Source: Ilumatobacter sp.
Lineage (GTDB): Bacteria > Actinomycetota > Acidimicrobiia > Acidimicrobiales > Ilumatobacteraceae
Assembly: GCF_030065885.1 (NCBI RefSeq)
Contig: NZ_JASJCS010000008.1
Coordinates: forward strand, 76,067-123,992
Length of the DNA stretch: 47,926 bases
Direction of reading: 5' to 3'
The notes beneath the pieces were generated by a model. The model was given only the letters and a program-made list of their open reading frames with translations, was not told the origin of the DNA and made no database searches. Each line of letters opens with the position of its first letter. Positions within the stretch are counted from its first letter, which is position 1. Positions 26,380-35,218 of this stretch are shown one piece after another. The position numbers and the translations under genes were made by a program.

Positions 26380-27354
26380 TCAGGCGCTGGCCTCGCCGGA
26401 TGCAACCGGCTCGACGAGCTCGGTGTCGAGCCGATCGAGCAGGTCGGCATCGTGCGCCTCGCCCGGGTTGGCGGTCGTCAAGAGCTTCTCGCCCAGGAAG
26501 ACGCTGCTCGCCCCCACGTGGAGGCACAGTGCCTGGAGCTCGTCGGTCATGTCCGAGCGTCCTGCGGAGAGGCGAACAACGGAAGCCGGCAGCATCAGCC
26601 GTGCCGCCGCGATGGTCCTGACGAGCTCGAGCGGGTCGAGCCGATCAGCGCCGAACAGCGGCGTACCCGGCACCCGCACGAGCAGGTTGATCGGGACGCT
26701 CTCGGGATGCGGGTCGAGGCGTGCGAGCTGGACGAGCAGCCCGGCACGGTCCCGCCTCGACTCCCCCATCCCCACGATGCCGCCGCAGCAGAGCTTGATC
26801 GACGTGGCGCGGAGGTGGGCGAGCGTCTCCAGCCGGTCCTGGTACGTGCGGGTCGTGATGATCTCGCCGTAGAACTCGGGCGATGTGTCCAGGTTGTGGT
26901 TGTAGAAGTCGAGCCCCGCTCCGGCCAGGACGTTCGCCTGCGACGCCGTCAGCATGCCGAGCGTCACGCAGGTCTCCATGCCCAGCTCCGCAACGGCCGT
27001 CACGGCGTCGGCGACTGCTTCGACCTGGCGATCGCTGGGGGCCCGCCAGGCGGCGCCCATGCAGAACCGCGTCGCTCCGGCCTGCTGCGCGCGCCGTGCG
27101 GCTGTCACGATCTCGTCCGTCGCCATCAGTCGCTCCGGCTCGAGCTCGGTGTTCCACGCGGCGGACTGAGGGCAGTACGCGCAGTCCTCCGGGCAGGCGC
27201 CGGTCTTGACCGACAGCAGCATCGCGGCCTCGACGACGTGCGGGTCGAAGCGCTCGCGGTGCACGGCGTGGGCGTCCGCGAGGAGGTCGTGGAACGGCGT
27301 CTCGAGCAGTGCAACGGCCTCGTCGACCGTCCAGTCGTGGCGTGGAGCTGACAT
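26380..27354 (-). CDS. bioB: Biotin synthase
   Basis: A 324-residue radical-SAM enzyme that inserts sulfur into dethiobiotin. The radical-SAM motif [13 protein letters not shown] gives Cys-x3-Cys-x2-Cys. Further family marks are [38 protein letters not shown] and RLSAGR. The length is normal. The ATG at 27354 is used in preference to 27411, since similarity starts nearby. No other biotin genes (bioA, bioD, bioF) are in the window. Confidence 0.95.
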   Translation of the reverse strand: MSAPRHDWTVDEAVALLETPFHDLLADAHAVHRERFDPHVVEAAMLLSVKTGACPEDCAYCPQSAAWNTELEPERLMATDEIVTAARRAQQAGATRFCMGAAWRAPSDRQVEAVADAVTAVAELGMETCVTLGMLTASQANVLAGAGLDFYNHNLDTSPEFYGEIITTRTYQDRLETLAHLRATSIKLCCGGIVGMGESRRDRAGLLVQLARLDPHPESVPINLLVRVPGTPLFGADRLDPLELVRTIAAARLMLPASVVRLSAGRSDMTDELQALCLHVGASSVFLGEKLLTTANPGEAHDADLLDRLDTELVEPVASGEASA

Positions 27355-27507
27355 GCCGCCACCGTGCCGCATCGCGCCCGATGGCACCAAACGCTTCCGC
27401 GGGGCCGGCACCGTCGCGCTCCCCGCCGAGGCGAGACCCTGGTGAACTGACGGCGGCCGACCCGGGCGTGCTCGTTCAGGCGCTGCGCTCGGCGCTCGAG
27501 ACCTCGA

Positions 27508-28116
27508 TCAGCAGTCGAGAGCGTCGATCGTGACGTCGACGTGGAGCTGGGCATGGCCTGCGAATTCACGCGCCTCGTCGAGGGAGTCGGACGCCAGCGT
27601 GAACGTCGCCCAGCCGACGACGCGCATCGGATGACTCGGCAGGCCGGGCATCGTGTTGCCGTCGGGACGCCAGGCGTCGATGGCGTCCAGCATGGTCGCC
27701 CACCGATCGGCCGGGTCGTGCCAGGTTCCTCCGAGCACGTCCGCCGCCACGCAGTCGTTGTCGGCGAGCGGTTCGGCGAGGCCGGACGGTGTGCCGTCGA
27801 GGCCCGGCAGCAGGCCGAACGGCGACGCGCCGTTGACCGTGCCGTCGCCGTCGCGGTCGCCGTAGCCGGGCCCGCCCTCGCCGACCACGAGGTTGGCGGC
27901 CGCCTCGGCGGCGGCGTGCGCGGCCTCGATCGTGTCGGTGTCGGACCACGTGCGGACGGCGTCGTCGAGCTCGACCACCTGCTCGCGGAACGTGAACTCG
28001 GCCACGCCGTCGGTGTCGGCCGCAGCATCGTCGTCGCCGCACGCTCCGAGCACGAGCACGAGCACGAGCACGAGGACGACGGCGACGACGGACGAGGTGC
28101 TTCTCACCACGCTCAC
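27508..28116 (-). CDS. Predicted lipoprotein of unknown function
   Basis: A 202-residue protein. The signal peptide is an unusual run of Val-Leu repeats ending in the lipobox LGAC, after which comes an acidic stretch. The mature part contains GYGDRDGDGTVNGASP (an EF-hand-like Asp-rich loop) and shows no known domain. The GTG at 28116 is chosen; a TACATT box lies 8 nt upstream. The Val-Leu run is encoded by a perfect hexamer tandem repeat. It is divergent from the LPPTG surface-protein gene. Confidence 0.7.
   Translation of the reverse strand: MSVVRSTSSVVAVVLVLVLVLVLGACGDDDAAADTDGVAEFTFREQVVELDDAVRTWSDTDTIEAAHAAAEAAANLVVGEGGPGYGDRDGDGTVNGASPFGLLPGLDGTPSGLAEPLADNDCVAADVLGGTWHDPADRWATMLDAIDAWRPDGNTMPGLPSHPMRVVGWATFTLASDSLDEAREFAGHAQLHVDVTIDALDC
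28048..28071. repeat. Hexanucleotide tandem repeat (GAGCAC)4
   Basis: Four perfect copies lie inside the lipoprotein signal-peptide coding region and encode its Val-Leu run. Copy-number change would add or remove two residues without a frameshift. Confidence 0.85.
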
Positions 28117-28287
28117 CGTATCGAAATGTACGGACAGCTCCGAGGATCCCTGCCGCCGGGCCGGGTGATCGCGGCGATATCGACGTGATCACGGGCGAGT
28201 TCGGTTGCCCCTCCGGAGGAATCGTCCTTCACTGGAATTGCGGGCTGGCGACCGCTCGCCACGCCCTGCACCGATCGGAGGCGTGCG

Positions 28288-29529
28288 ATGCGTACCACGG
28301 CAGTAGCACTCGGAGCGGCCCTGCTGACACTGACGCCGGCCGAGATCGGCCTCGCCAGACAGTCCGACGTCGTCCTGGACGTCCTCGTGTCGCCGGAGAC
28401 CGTCGTGCTCTCGGGGGCGAACGTCACGTTCACACCCGTGCTCCTGATCCCGGTCGACGAGGCGGTGACGATCACGTCGATCGAGAGCGGGCTGCACGGT
28501 GACGTCACCGACGCCACCAACCCAGCGATCGTCGCGACGACCTGCACGGTGCCCGACCCTGTCGCACCCGGCGACAGCTTCGGGGCGTACGACTGGGGGT
28601 GCGAGTACCAGGTCGTGATCACCGGCGACCCGGGGACGGTGACCGACACGATCACGGTCAGGGTGATCCGCGCCGACGACACCGAGGTGATGATCACCGC
28701 TGACGCCTCGGTCACGATCGGTGTGACCACGGGATCCATCCGCGGCACGCTCGTCGACGACCAGACCGACGAGCCGATCGCAGGGGTGCGGGTCATGGCG
28801 TCGGGCGACTCGGATTCCAGCAGCGCGACGACCGATCATCTCGGAGGCTTCGGCTTCGAAGGCCTCGACCCGGGCGAGTACCGCCTGGTCGCAGGGAACC
28901 TGGTGGAGCTCACGCCATCCGACTACGCCGTCGAGTACTACGACGACGCAACGTTCGGCTCGGCGGATCTCGTCACCGTGTTCGCCGGCGAGGTGACCAC
29001 GATCGAGTGGGACCTCGCGTTCGGCGGCATCGTCCAGGGCATCGTCACCGATGCGTCGACCAGCGAACCCCTCGAGGGCGTCGAGGTCGACTGGGTGGGC
29101 CTCAACACCGACGGCAGCCGCCTCGGCCCGCACCCAGGGATCGACAGTGACGAGCGCGGCGCCTACCAGGTCCGCGGGCTGCACGCGATCGACGTGCTGG
29201 TGTGCTTCTCGAAGGACGGCTACGTCGACGAGTGCTGGGACGACCGGACCGACTTCGGCAGTGGACTGGCCGGCATCCCCGGCGACCCGATCACCGCGGC
29301 GCCGCGTTCGACCGTCGGCGGGATCGATGCGGCACTTGCGCCGATCGCTCCCCCGGCGACGACAACGACGACGCCGCCGACGTCCACCACGGTCGTCGCA
29401 CAGCAGCCCGTCGACGTGCTCCCCCCGACGGGCAGCTCGCTCGACGTCGGCCTCTCGATCGTTGCGCTGGCGACGATCCTGACCGGCACGCTGGCGATGC
29501 GAACGGCTCGGCGGGTTCAGACCAGCTGA
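28288..29529 (+). CDS. LPPTG-type cell-surface protein with carboxypeptidase-regulatory-like repeats
   Basis: A 413-residue protein. It has a signal peptide, a beta-rich region, and two carboxypeptidase-regulatory/CnaB-like folds (GSIRGTLVDDQTDEPIAGVRV with GFGFEGLDPGEYRLVAG, and IVQGIVTDASTSEPLEGVEV with GAYQVRGL). A Thr/Pro linker follows, then the sorting signal LPPTG, a hydrophobic helix (VGLSIVALATILTGTLAM) and Arg residues. This is the standard layout for sortase anchoring. No sortase gene lies in the window, so the signal may act simply as a membrane anchor. GGAGG stands shortly before the ATG. Confidence 0.78.
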   Translation: MRTTAVALGAALLTLTPAEIGLARQSDVVLDVLVSPETVVLSGANVTFTPVLLIPVDEAVTITSIESGLHGDVTDATNPAIVATTCTVPDPVAPGDSFGAYDWGCEYQVVITGDPGTVTDTITVRVIRADDTEVMITADASVTIGVTTGSIRGTLVDDQTDEPIAGVRVMASGDSDSSSATTDHLGGFGFEGLDPGEYRLVAGNLVELTPSDYAVEYYDDATFGSADLVTVFAGEVTTIEWDLAFGGIVQGIVTDASTSEPLEGVEVDWVGLNTDGSRLGPHPGIDSDERGAYQVRGLHAIDVLVCFSKDGYVDECWDDRTDFGSGLAGIPGDPITAAPRSTVGGIDAALAPIAPPATTTTTPPTSTTVVAQQPVDVLPPTGSSLDVGLSIVALATILTGTLAMRTARRVQTS

Positions 29530-29567
29530 GCGCCGGCGGCGCCACGAGCGACCTCCTGCCGAGCCGG

Positions 29568-30803
29568 CTACGTCGGCAGCACCGCGACCACGGTGGTGCC
29601 GGCACCGGTGCGCGAGTCGATCGCGAGCTCGCCGCCGATCGCCGCGACCCGGTCGGTCATGCTCAGCAAGCCGAGCGAGGGAACGGCATCGTCGGTGTCG
29701 AAGCCCGGTCCGTCGTCGCCGACCTCCAGCCGGATCGCCCCGTCGGCGCGCTCGAGACGCAGCCGGACCGGCACCCCGGGCGCGTACTTGGCGGCGTTCG
29801 ACAGCGCCTCCAGCGCTGTGAAGTAGAGCGCCGACTCGACGCCTCGGCCGTGGCGGCCGACGTCGGCGATGTCGGCCTGCACGTCGCCAGGCGCCCGGCG
29901 CGCCGCGGCCGTCAGCGCCTCGGCGAGACCGCTCGTCTCGAGCAGCGGCGGGTAGATGCCGTGCGCAAGTTCGCGCAGCTCCTCCACCGTGGCGTCGACC
30001 TCGCTGGACAGGCCGGCGACCGACTCGTGCACGTCGGGCGAGTCGGCCGTACGGCTCTCGAGGAGGCGCAGCCGCATGCCCAGCGCGAGCAATCGCTGCT
30101 GCGCGCCGTCGTGGAGGTTGCGCTCGATCCGGCTGCGTTCGGTGTCCGCCGCCTCGACGACGCGTCGGCGCGAGGCGAGCAGCTCGCGCGCGGAACGCGA
30201 CAACTCGACGTTGAGCGCCCGGGCTCGCTCCAGTGCCGTGCGCTGCAGTGCGTTGTTCTGGCGGATGACGAGGGCGATCGGCACGATCAGCGCCGCCAGT
30301 GCGCCGATGACGAGCACCAGCTCCGCGGTGTCGTCGATGTCCTCGATGACTCCCTCGTCGTCGAGCAGGAGGCCGATGCCGGCGACCACCGCGCCCACCA
30401 CCGCCGAGCCGGCGATCGCCACACCGAGCGTGCCCGGCGCCAGGTACGGCGTGGCGAGCACCAGCGGGAGCAGCACGGCGAGGATCATGACCGGCCAGAG
30501 GAACGGGAACAGCACGCTCACGGCGACCGCGACGATCCAGTTGCCGACCATCACGAGCGCGAGCGCAGGACCGAGCGCCGTGTGCACGAGCCGGCGCGCC
30601 ACGGCGAGCGCGGCGATCAACGCGAGCAGGAACGGCACGACGACCCAGACGCCGCGTTCGCGGACGGCGACGCCGTTGACGATCGTCACGAACGCCACAC
30701 CGCCTGCGGCGCCGATCATGTCGATCCGGATGAACTGCGAGATCAGCGTGCGGTCGCCGTCGGGGCCGACATCGCCGTGCTCGTCGCCGACCGTCGGCTG
30801 CAT
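29568..30803 (-). CDS. NarL-type two-component sensor histidine kinase
   Basis: About 411 residues. The N-terminal half has five to six membrane helices (GVWVVVPFLLALIAALAVA, ALGPALALVMVGNWIVAVAVS and others), so the sensor is probably within the membrane. A HisKA_3 phospho-acceptor box follows (DTERSRIERNLHDGAQQRLLAL), then the HATPase segments ALEALSNAAKYAPG and VGDDGPGFD. ATG 30803 and ATG 30821 are both possible starts. It is divergently transcribed from its likely partner regulator, with an intergenic gap of about 60 nt. The signal is unknown. Confidence 0.9.
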   Translation of the reverse strand: MQPTVGDEHGDVGPDGDRTLISQFIRIDMIGAAGGVAFVTIVNGVAVRERGVWVVVPFLLALIAALAVARRLVHTALGPALALVMVGNWIVAVAVSVLFPFLWPVMILAVLLPLVLATPYLAPGTLGVAIAGSAVVGAVVAGIGLLLDDEGVIEDIDDTAELVLVIGALAALIVPIALVIRQNNALQRTALERARALNVELSRSARELLASRRRVVEAADTERSRIERNLHDGAQQRLLALGMRLRLLESRTADSPDVHESVAGLSSEVDATVEELRELAHGIYPPLLETSGLAEALTAAARRAPGDVQADIADVGRHGRGVESALYFTALEALSNAAKYAPGVPVRLRLERADGAIRLEVGDDGPGFDTDDAVPSLGLLSMTDRVAAIGGELAIDSRTGAGTTVVAVLPT

Positions 30804-30866
30804 GCCCGGCACGGTACACATCGGATCGGCACGGCCCGAGCCGGACGGCGTGAGTACCTTGACGGG

Positions 30867-31523
30867 GTGTCCACGCTGCGCGTCGTGCTCGCCGACGACA
30901 ACGTCCTGATCCGCGAGGGTGTCGCGGCGATCCTGGAGGCGCTCGACGACGTCGAGCTCGTTGCGCAGTGCGAGGACGTCGGCCAGCTCGACGACGCGGT
31001 CGAGACCCTCGGACCCGACGTCGTGATCACCGACATCCGGATGCCGCCCACCCACACCGACGAGGGCATCACGGCGGCGATCGCGATCCACCAGCGCCAC
31101 TCGGACACGGGCGTCGTCGTGCTGTCGCAGTTCGACGACCCGTCGTACGTGTTGAAGCTGTTCCAGGACGGGTCCGACCGCCTCGGCTACCTGCTCAAGG
31201 AGCGCGTCAGCCCCGGCGAACTGGGGCGCGCGATCCGCGCCGTCGCGTCCGGTGGCTCGCTGATCGACCCGCGCATCGTCGAGGTGCTGGTCGAGGCCCG
31301 TACCCGTCGCCCGTCGGCGATCGACCGTCTGACGCCACGCGAGCGCGAGGTGCTCAGTCTGATCGCCGAGGGCCTCAACAACGCCGCGATCGCCGGCGAG
31401 CTCGTGCTCAGCGAGAAGGCCGTCGCCAACCACATCAACTCGATCTTCTCCAAGCTCGACCTCGGCGGCGAACCCCAGGCCCACCGCCGTGTCAAGGCCG
31501 TGCTGCTGTGGCTCACCCAGTAG
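30867..31523 (+). CDS. NarL/FixJ-family response regulator
   Basis: A 218-residue regulator. The receiver has VVLADDNVLIREG, phospho-Asp in DVVITDIRMPP, and Lys in LGYLLKERV. The LuxR-type HTH is LTPREREVLSLIAEGLNN and SEKAVANHINSIFSKLDL. The GTG at 30867 is used because a TACCTT box is 6 nt upstream and the receiver starts right after; the long open frame upstream is antisense to the kinase. It pairs with the divergent kinase. Confidence 0.92.
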   Translation: MSTLRVVLADDNVLIREGVAAILEALDDVELVAQCEDVGQLDDAVETLGPDVVITDIRMPPTHTDEGITAAIAIHQRHSDTGVVVLSQFDDPSYVLKLFQDGSDRLGYLLKERVSPGELGRAIRAVASGGSLIDPRIVEVLVEARTRRPSAIDRLTPREREVLSLIAEGLNNAAIAGELVLSEKAVANHINSIFSKLDLGGEPQAHRRVKAVLLWLTQ

Positions 31524-31563
31524 CGCTTCGGACGGCTGGTCGCCGCCCTGTCAGAATCGGGAC

Positions 31564-32595
31564 ATGAACAGGATCACGGAAGACCCCCGGATCGATCCGC
31601 GGATCAAGGCGCTCATGGGCAGCTTCCCGTTGCTGCCCCGCGCCGACGTCGCCGACCGGGAGGAGCTGCTCGCAGAGGCGTCGACGCCCGAGGCGATCGC
31701 CTTCCACTCGCAGCTGAACACGCTGCTCGACGCGATCGACGACGAGACGATCGCACCGACCGAGGGCGTCGACATCCGCACCGTCGAGTACACGTCCGCG
31801 CCCGACGGCAACACGTGCAGGCTGCAGGTCATCCGGCCCCACGGCGACGATCCGCTGCCGTGCGTGTACTACATCCACGGCGGCGGGATGATGTCGATGT
31901 CGTGCTTCCTCGGGATGTACCGGTCATGGGGCCGCCTGATGGCGAGCCACGGCGTCGCCGTGATCATGGTCGACTTCCGCAATTGCCTGACGCCGTCGTC
32001 GGTGCCCGAGGTGGCGCCGTTCCCGGCGGGCTTGAACGACTGCGTCTCGGGCGTGAAGTACGTGCACGAGCACGCCGCAGAGCTCGGCATCGATCCGGAC
32101 CGGATCATCGTCGCCGGCGAGAGCGGCGGCGGGAACCTCACGCTGGCGACCGGCATGAAGCTCAAGCGCGACGGCGACCTCAGCCTGATCAAGGGCCTCT
32201 ACGCACTGTGCCCGTTCATCGCCGGCGAGTGGCCGCAGGAGCGCTTCCCGTCGTCGACCGAGAACGAGGGCATCCTCCTCCACCTTCACGACAACCGGCC
32301 GCGGATGGCCTACGGCATCGAAGCGTTCGAGGCCAAGGACCCGCTCGCCTGGCCGTCGTTCGCGACCGTGATGGACGTCGAGGGGCTGGTGCCGACGATG
32401 ATCAGCGTCAACGAGTGCGACCCGCTGCGCGACGAAGGCGTCGAGTTCTACCGTCTGCTCGTGCAGGCGGGGGTCGCTGCCCAGTGCCGGCAGGTGATGG
32501 GGACGATCCACGGCACCGAGATCTTCTCGATCTCGTGCCCCGACGTCAGCCACGAGACCGCGGCGAGCATCGCCCACTTCTGCCGCACGGTGTGA
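31564..32595 (+). CDS. Alpha/beta hydrolase, hormone-sensitive-lipase (HSL) family
   Basis: A 343-residue esterase/lipase-like enzyme. The oxyanion motif is YYIHGGGMMS, the nucleophile elbow is GESGGGN (Ser), the acid is Asp in NECDPLRDE, and the catalytic His is in TIHGTEIF. All triad members are present. It probably acts on short or medium acyl esters; the physiological substrate is unknown. The ATG at 31564 is used, 6 nt after CAGAAT. A thioesterase gene follows 10 nt downstream, suggesting an operon. Confidence 0.87.
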   Translation: MNRITEDPRIDPRIKALMGSFPLLPRADVADREELLAEASTPEAIAFHSQLNTLLDAIDDETIAPTEGVDIRTVEYTSAPDGNTCRLQVIRPHGDDPLPCVYYIHGGGMMSMSCFLGMYRSWGRLMASHGVAVIMVDFRNCLTPSSVPEVAPFPAGLNDCVSGVKYVHEHAAELGIDPDRIIVAGESGGGNLTLATGMKLKRDGDLSLIKGLYALCPFIAGEWPQERFPSSTENEGILLHLHDNRPRMAYGIEAFEAKDPLAWPSFATVMDVEGLVPTMISVNECDPLRDEGVEFYRLLVQAGVAAQCRQVMGTIHGTEIFSISCPDVSHETAASIAHFCRTV

Positions 32596-32605
32596 GCGAC
32601 GACAC

Positions 32606-33037
32606 GTGAGCAGCGACGAGGCGGCCCGCGAGCAGGCAGGCGCGCCGCACTTCCCTCTCCAGGAGTTCCTCGGCTTCACGATCCGACACGACGACGCGGG
32701 TTCGGCGACCGCGTCGGTCGTGCTCGACGAGCGTCACCTCAACCCGCACGGGCCCGCCCACGGCGCGGTCGCGTTCACGTTGATGGACACCGCGATGGGC
32801 GCAGCGGTGATGGACGTCGTCGAGGAGGGGCACCTGTGCGCGACGATCGAGGTGCACACCCGGTTCCACCGACCGGCGTTCGCGGGCGAGCTCGCCGCGA
32901 CGGCAACCGTCCTCACAGCCGGACGCCGGGTCGTCCAGCTCGAGGCGCGCACCGTTGACGGCGAGGGGCGGCTGATCGCCAGCGCCACCGGCAGCTTCGC
33001 CGTGTTCGAGGTGCCCTCGCAGACGGCCTCGTCCTAG
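32606..33037 (+). CDS. PaaI-family hotdog thioesterase
   Basis: A 143-residue hotdog-fold acyl-CoA thioesterase. The active-site helix region reads HLNPHGPAHGAVAFTLMDTAMGAA, shown here as NPHGPAHGA and FTLMDTAMGA, with the Asn/His and Asp positions usual in the PaaI group. The substrate-tunnel strand is ATIEVHTRFHRPA. It likely hydrolyses aromatic or short-chain acyl-CoA. It starts with GTG 10 nt after the hydrolase gene. Its stop codon also forms the first bases of the -10 box of the next gene. Confidence 0.85.
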   Translation: MSSDEAAREQAGAPHFPLQEFLGFTIRHDDAGSATASVVLDERHLNPHGPAHGAVAFTLMDTAMGAAVMDVVEEGHLCATIEVHTRFHRPAFAGELAATATVLTAGRRVVQLEARTVDGEGRLIASATGSFAVFEVPSQTASS

Positions 33038-33040
33038 CGT
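33035..33040 (+). promoter_or_regulatory. -10 box embedded in the thioesterase stop codon
   Basis: TAGCGT begins with the TAG stop of the thioesterase gene and lies 7 nt before the ATG of the PLP enzyme at 33048. This would give a leaderless transcript. Confidence 0.5.
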
Positions 33041-33047
33041 TGCCGCC

Positions 33048-34154
33048 ATGCACGAGCTCGACCCGTCCAGCTGGCTGATCTACGGCGGTCGGCCGATGGA
33101 GTCGGGCGACCCGCTGAACGTGCCGCCCGTGATGGCGTCGAACTTCCGCCTGCCGGGCGAGCGGTACTACAGCCGCACCGAAGGCACGCCGACTCAGGTC
33201 GCGTTCGAGACGCTGATGGGCGGGCTCGAGGGCGGACGCTCGCTCGCGTTCTCGTCCGGCATGGCGGCGGTGGCGACCCTCTTCCACGGGTTGCCCGTCG
33301 GCTCCACGCTCGTGATACCCGAGGACCCGTACCACGCCGTGAACGGGCTGGCCGTCGAGGGCGAGGACCAGGGTCGATGGAGCGTGCTCCGACTCGACCT
33401 CGCCGACACCGGCGCATGGATCGAGGCGATGCCGGATGCCGACCTCGTCTGGCTCGAATCGCCCGCCAACCCCCTGATGACGGTCGCCGACCTGCCGGCG
33501 ATCTGCGGCGCCTCGCGTCCCGATCGGTGCGTGGTCGCCGTCGATTCGACGTTCGCGACGCCGCTCGTGCAGCGCCCGCTCGACTTCGGCGCCGACGTCG
33601 TGATGCACTCGGCGACGAAGTTCATCGGCGGCCACTCCGATCTGCTGGCGGGGGTGCTCACCGTGACCGACGAGGCCCTCTACGACGACCTGTACCACCG
33701 GCGGGTCCGCAACGGTGGAACGATCGGCGCGATGGAGGCGTACCTCGCGATCCGCGGCGCCCGCACGCTCGCACTGCGGTTGGAGAAGTCGATGGCCAAC
33801 GCCGAGGTGCTGGCGGTACGGCTCGACGCACACCCCGAGGTCGCACGCGTCCGCTATCCAGGCCTACCGACGCACGACACCCATGCGCACGCCGCCGGCT
33901 TCATGCGGGGCTTCGGCGCGATGATGAGCTTCGAGGTGACCGGCACCGGCGAACGGGCGAGCGCCTTCGTCGAGGCGGCCGAGCTGATCAACAACGCCAC
34001 CAGCCTCGGCGGCATCGAGTCGACGATGGAGCGCCGTGCGCTCGTACCGGGTCAGGAGACGATGCCGCCCACGCTGATCCGCTTCAGCGTCGGCTGCGAG
34101 CACGTCGACGACCTGTGGCGCGACCTCGACGACGCGCTGACGGCGACGGCCTGA
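33048..34154 (+). CDS. Cys/Met-metabolism PLP-dependent enzyme (cystathionine gamma-synthase/lyase family)
   Basis: A 368-residue type-I PLP enzyme. The phosphate-binding region is [10 protein letters not shown], the substrate/PLP Asp is in [15 protein letters not shown], and the Schiff-base Lys is in [15 protein letters not shown]. The C-terminal region ([30 protein letters not shown]) is also standard. Members act on cystathionine, homocysteine, methionine or their esters; the exact reaction cannot be fixed from sequence. The protein is slightly short for the family (about 380-400). Confidence 0.87.
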   Translation: MHELDPSSWLIYGGRPMESGDPLNVPPVMASNFRLPGERYYSRTEGTPTQVAFETLMGGLEGGRSLAFSSGMAAVATLFHGLPVGSTLVIPEDPYHAVNGLAVEGEDQGRWSVLRLDLADTGAWIEAMPDADLVWLESPANPLMTVADLPAICGASRPDRCVVAVDSTFATPLVQRPLDFGADVVMHSATKFIGGHSDLLAGVLTVTDEALYDDLYHRRVRNGGTIGAMEAYLAIRGARTLALRLEKSMANAEVLAVRLDAHPEVARVRYPGLPTHDTHAHAAGFMRGFGAMMSFEVTGTGERASAFVEAAELINNATSLGGIESTMERRALVPGQETMPPTLIRFSVGCEHVDDLWRDLDDALTATA

Positions 34155-34180
34155 GCACCACCGCCGACGCCCGCTGACGA

Positions 34181-34411
34181 TCAGGCGAGTGCGATCCCGC
34201 CGAGCACGCAGAACACGCCCGCCGATGCGAGCAGGCTGAAGATGATGCGGAACCCGGTGACCGTCATCAGCGCTCGGTCGGCGTCGGCGCGGTTCCGCGG
34301 CGTTCGGTAGAGCACCACGTACTCGCCGAGGCGGCCGGCGCGCCGGAAGCTCTCGGCGCCGACGGCGAACAACACGATCCCGAGCAGGATCCAGGCGGTC
34401 ATCGCGTTCAC
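34181..34411 (-). CDS. Small membrane protein of unknown function
   Basis: A 76-residue protein with two hydrophobic segments (TAWILLGIVLFAVGA and IIFSLLASAGVFCVLGGIAL) and a short basic loop between them. The family was not recognised. The start is the GTG at 34411, with GGAGG 6 nt upstream, one of the few clear Shine-Dalgarno sites here. It follows tetR on the same strand with a hairpin in between. Confidence 0.6.
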   Translation of the reverse strand: MNAMTAWILLGIVLFAVGAESFRRAGRLGEYVVLYRTPRNRADADRALMTVTGFRIIFSLLASAGVFCVLGGIALA

Positions 34412-34446
34412 CCCTCACCTCCAGCGTCGACCTTTCACGCCGACTT

Positions 34447-34474
34447 CGCAAGACCGGAACAGGCACGTCTTGCG
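34447..34474 (-). terminator. 8-bp stem hairpin after the tetR gene
   Basis: CGCAAGAC and GTCTTGCG form a perfect 8-bp stem over a 12-nt loop, just past the tetR stop and before the small membrane gene. It could be a terminator or an operator. Confidence 0.45.
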
Positions 34475-34487
34475 TCGATGGGCGCGG

Positions 34488-35096
34488 TCACGCCGACGAG
34501 GACGGCGCCTGCGTCGCCGGCGCGTGCTGCCCGAGGAGCATCTCGGTCATGTCGTCGATCATCGTGATGGCGCGCTCTCGCGACAGCAGCCCGTGGATCG
34601 TGAGGCTCAGCACGCCGTGCCCCGACGCCCACATCTCGTGCGCGATCCGCTCGGCGTCGCCGGCGAGCTCGCCGGCCTCGACCGCATCGGCGACCGCGTC
34701 GATCAGCGGCTGCAGCGTGGTGCGGGCGAAGCCGCGGCTCGCGGGCGGCGGCTCGTACTCGGGGAGCGGATGGGCCGTCATCAGGTCGTAGAGGTGCGGG
34801 TTCTCGAGCGCGTTGTCGCGGTAGGCCTCGCCGAGCCGGCGGATGCGGTCGAGGACGGGTGCGGACCGATCGAGGCGCTCGAGCCGGTCGGCGAGGCGAG
34901 CGTAGCCCTCGCGGTACAGGGCGTCGGCGAGGCCCGGCTTCCCCCCGAACTCGGTGTAGATCGCCTGGGTCGACGTGCCGGCCTCGTCGGCGATCCGGCG
35001 CACGGAGAGCGCGTGCGGGCCCTCGTCACGCACGATCCGCTCGGCGACGGCGAAGACGGCGGTGTCCCCGCTCGACCGACGCACGTCGACGTTCAC
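34488..35096 (-). CDS. TetR/AcrR-family transcriptional regulator
   Basis: About 202 residues. The N-terminal HTH contains LSVRRIADEAGTSTQAIYTEFGGKPGLADALY, quoted as SVRRIADEAGTSTQAIYTEF. A WHG-type C-terminal ligand domain follows (YRDNALENPHLYDLM, MWASGHGVLSL). The GTG at 35096 is chosen because GGAG stands 8 nt upstream; the GTG at 35105 has none at the right distance. It is divergent from the hydrolase / carotenoid oxygenase operon and is the obvious candidate to control it through the repeats in between. Confidence 0.87.
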   Translation of the reverse strand: MNVDVRRSSGDTAVFAVAERIVRDEGPHALSVRRIADEAGTSTQAIYTEFGGKPGLADALYREGYARLADRLERLDRSAPVLDRIRRLGEAYRDNALENPHLYDLMTAHPLPEYEPPPASRGFARTTLQPLIDAVADAVEAGELAGDAERIAHEMWASGHGVLSLTIHGLLSRERAITMIDDMTEMLLGQHAPATQAPSSSA

Positions 35097-35101
35097 ACCG
35101 G

Positions 35102-35134
35102 GCACTCCGTCACGCTGAGCACTCCGTCACGCTG
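35102..35134. repeat. Two 16-bp tandem direct repeats at the tetR start
   Basis: GCACTCCGTCACGCTG occurs twice, separated by one A. Each copy carries a GGAG on the minus strand, so the tetR ribosome-binding element is duplicated. Confidence 0.8.
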
Positions 35135-35168
35135 CCGGCTTCCACGATGGTGAAGTCTACGTGAAACA

Positions 35169-35211
35169 GTGCTCCAACGGTGTTCCAACAGTGTTCCAAC
35201 GATGTTAGGAT
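35169..35211 (+). promoter_or_regulatory. Triple 11-bp repeat with embedded promoter
   Basis: GTGCTCCAAC, GTGTTCCAAC and GTGTTCCAAC start at 35169, 35180 and 35191, exactly 11 bp apart, with a partial fourth unit. A -10 TAGGAT (35206-35211) and a -35-like TTCCAA (35183-35188) are separated by 17 nt. The ATG follows 7 nt after the -10. Probable regulated, leaderless promoter. Confidence 0.65.
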
Positions 35212-35218
35212 CTCGGCC

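Noticed and set aside
28189-30819. Minus-strand open frame of 876 codons
   Set aside because: It lies antisense to the LPPTG protein and in the wrong frame of the NarL-type kinase. The composition is Arg/Ala/Gly-rich and no motif is seen.
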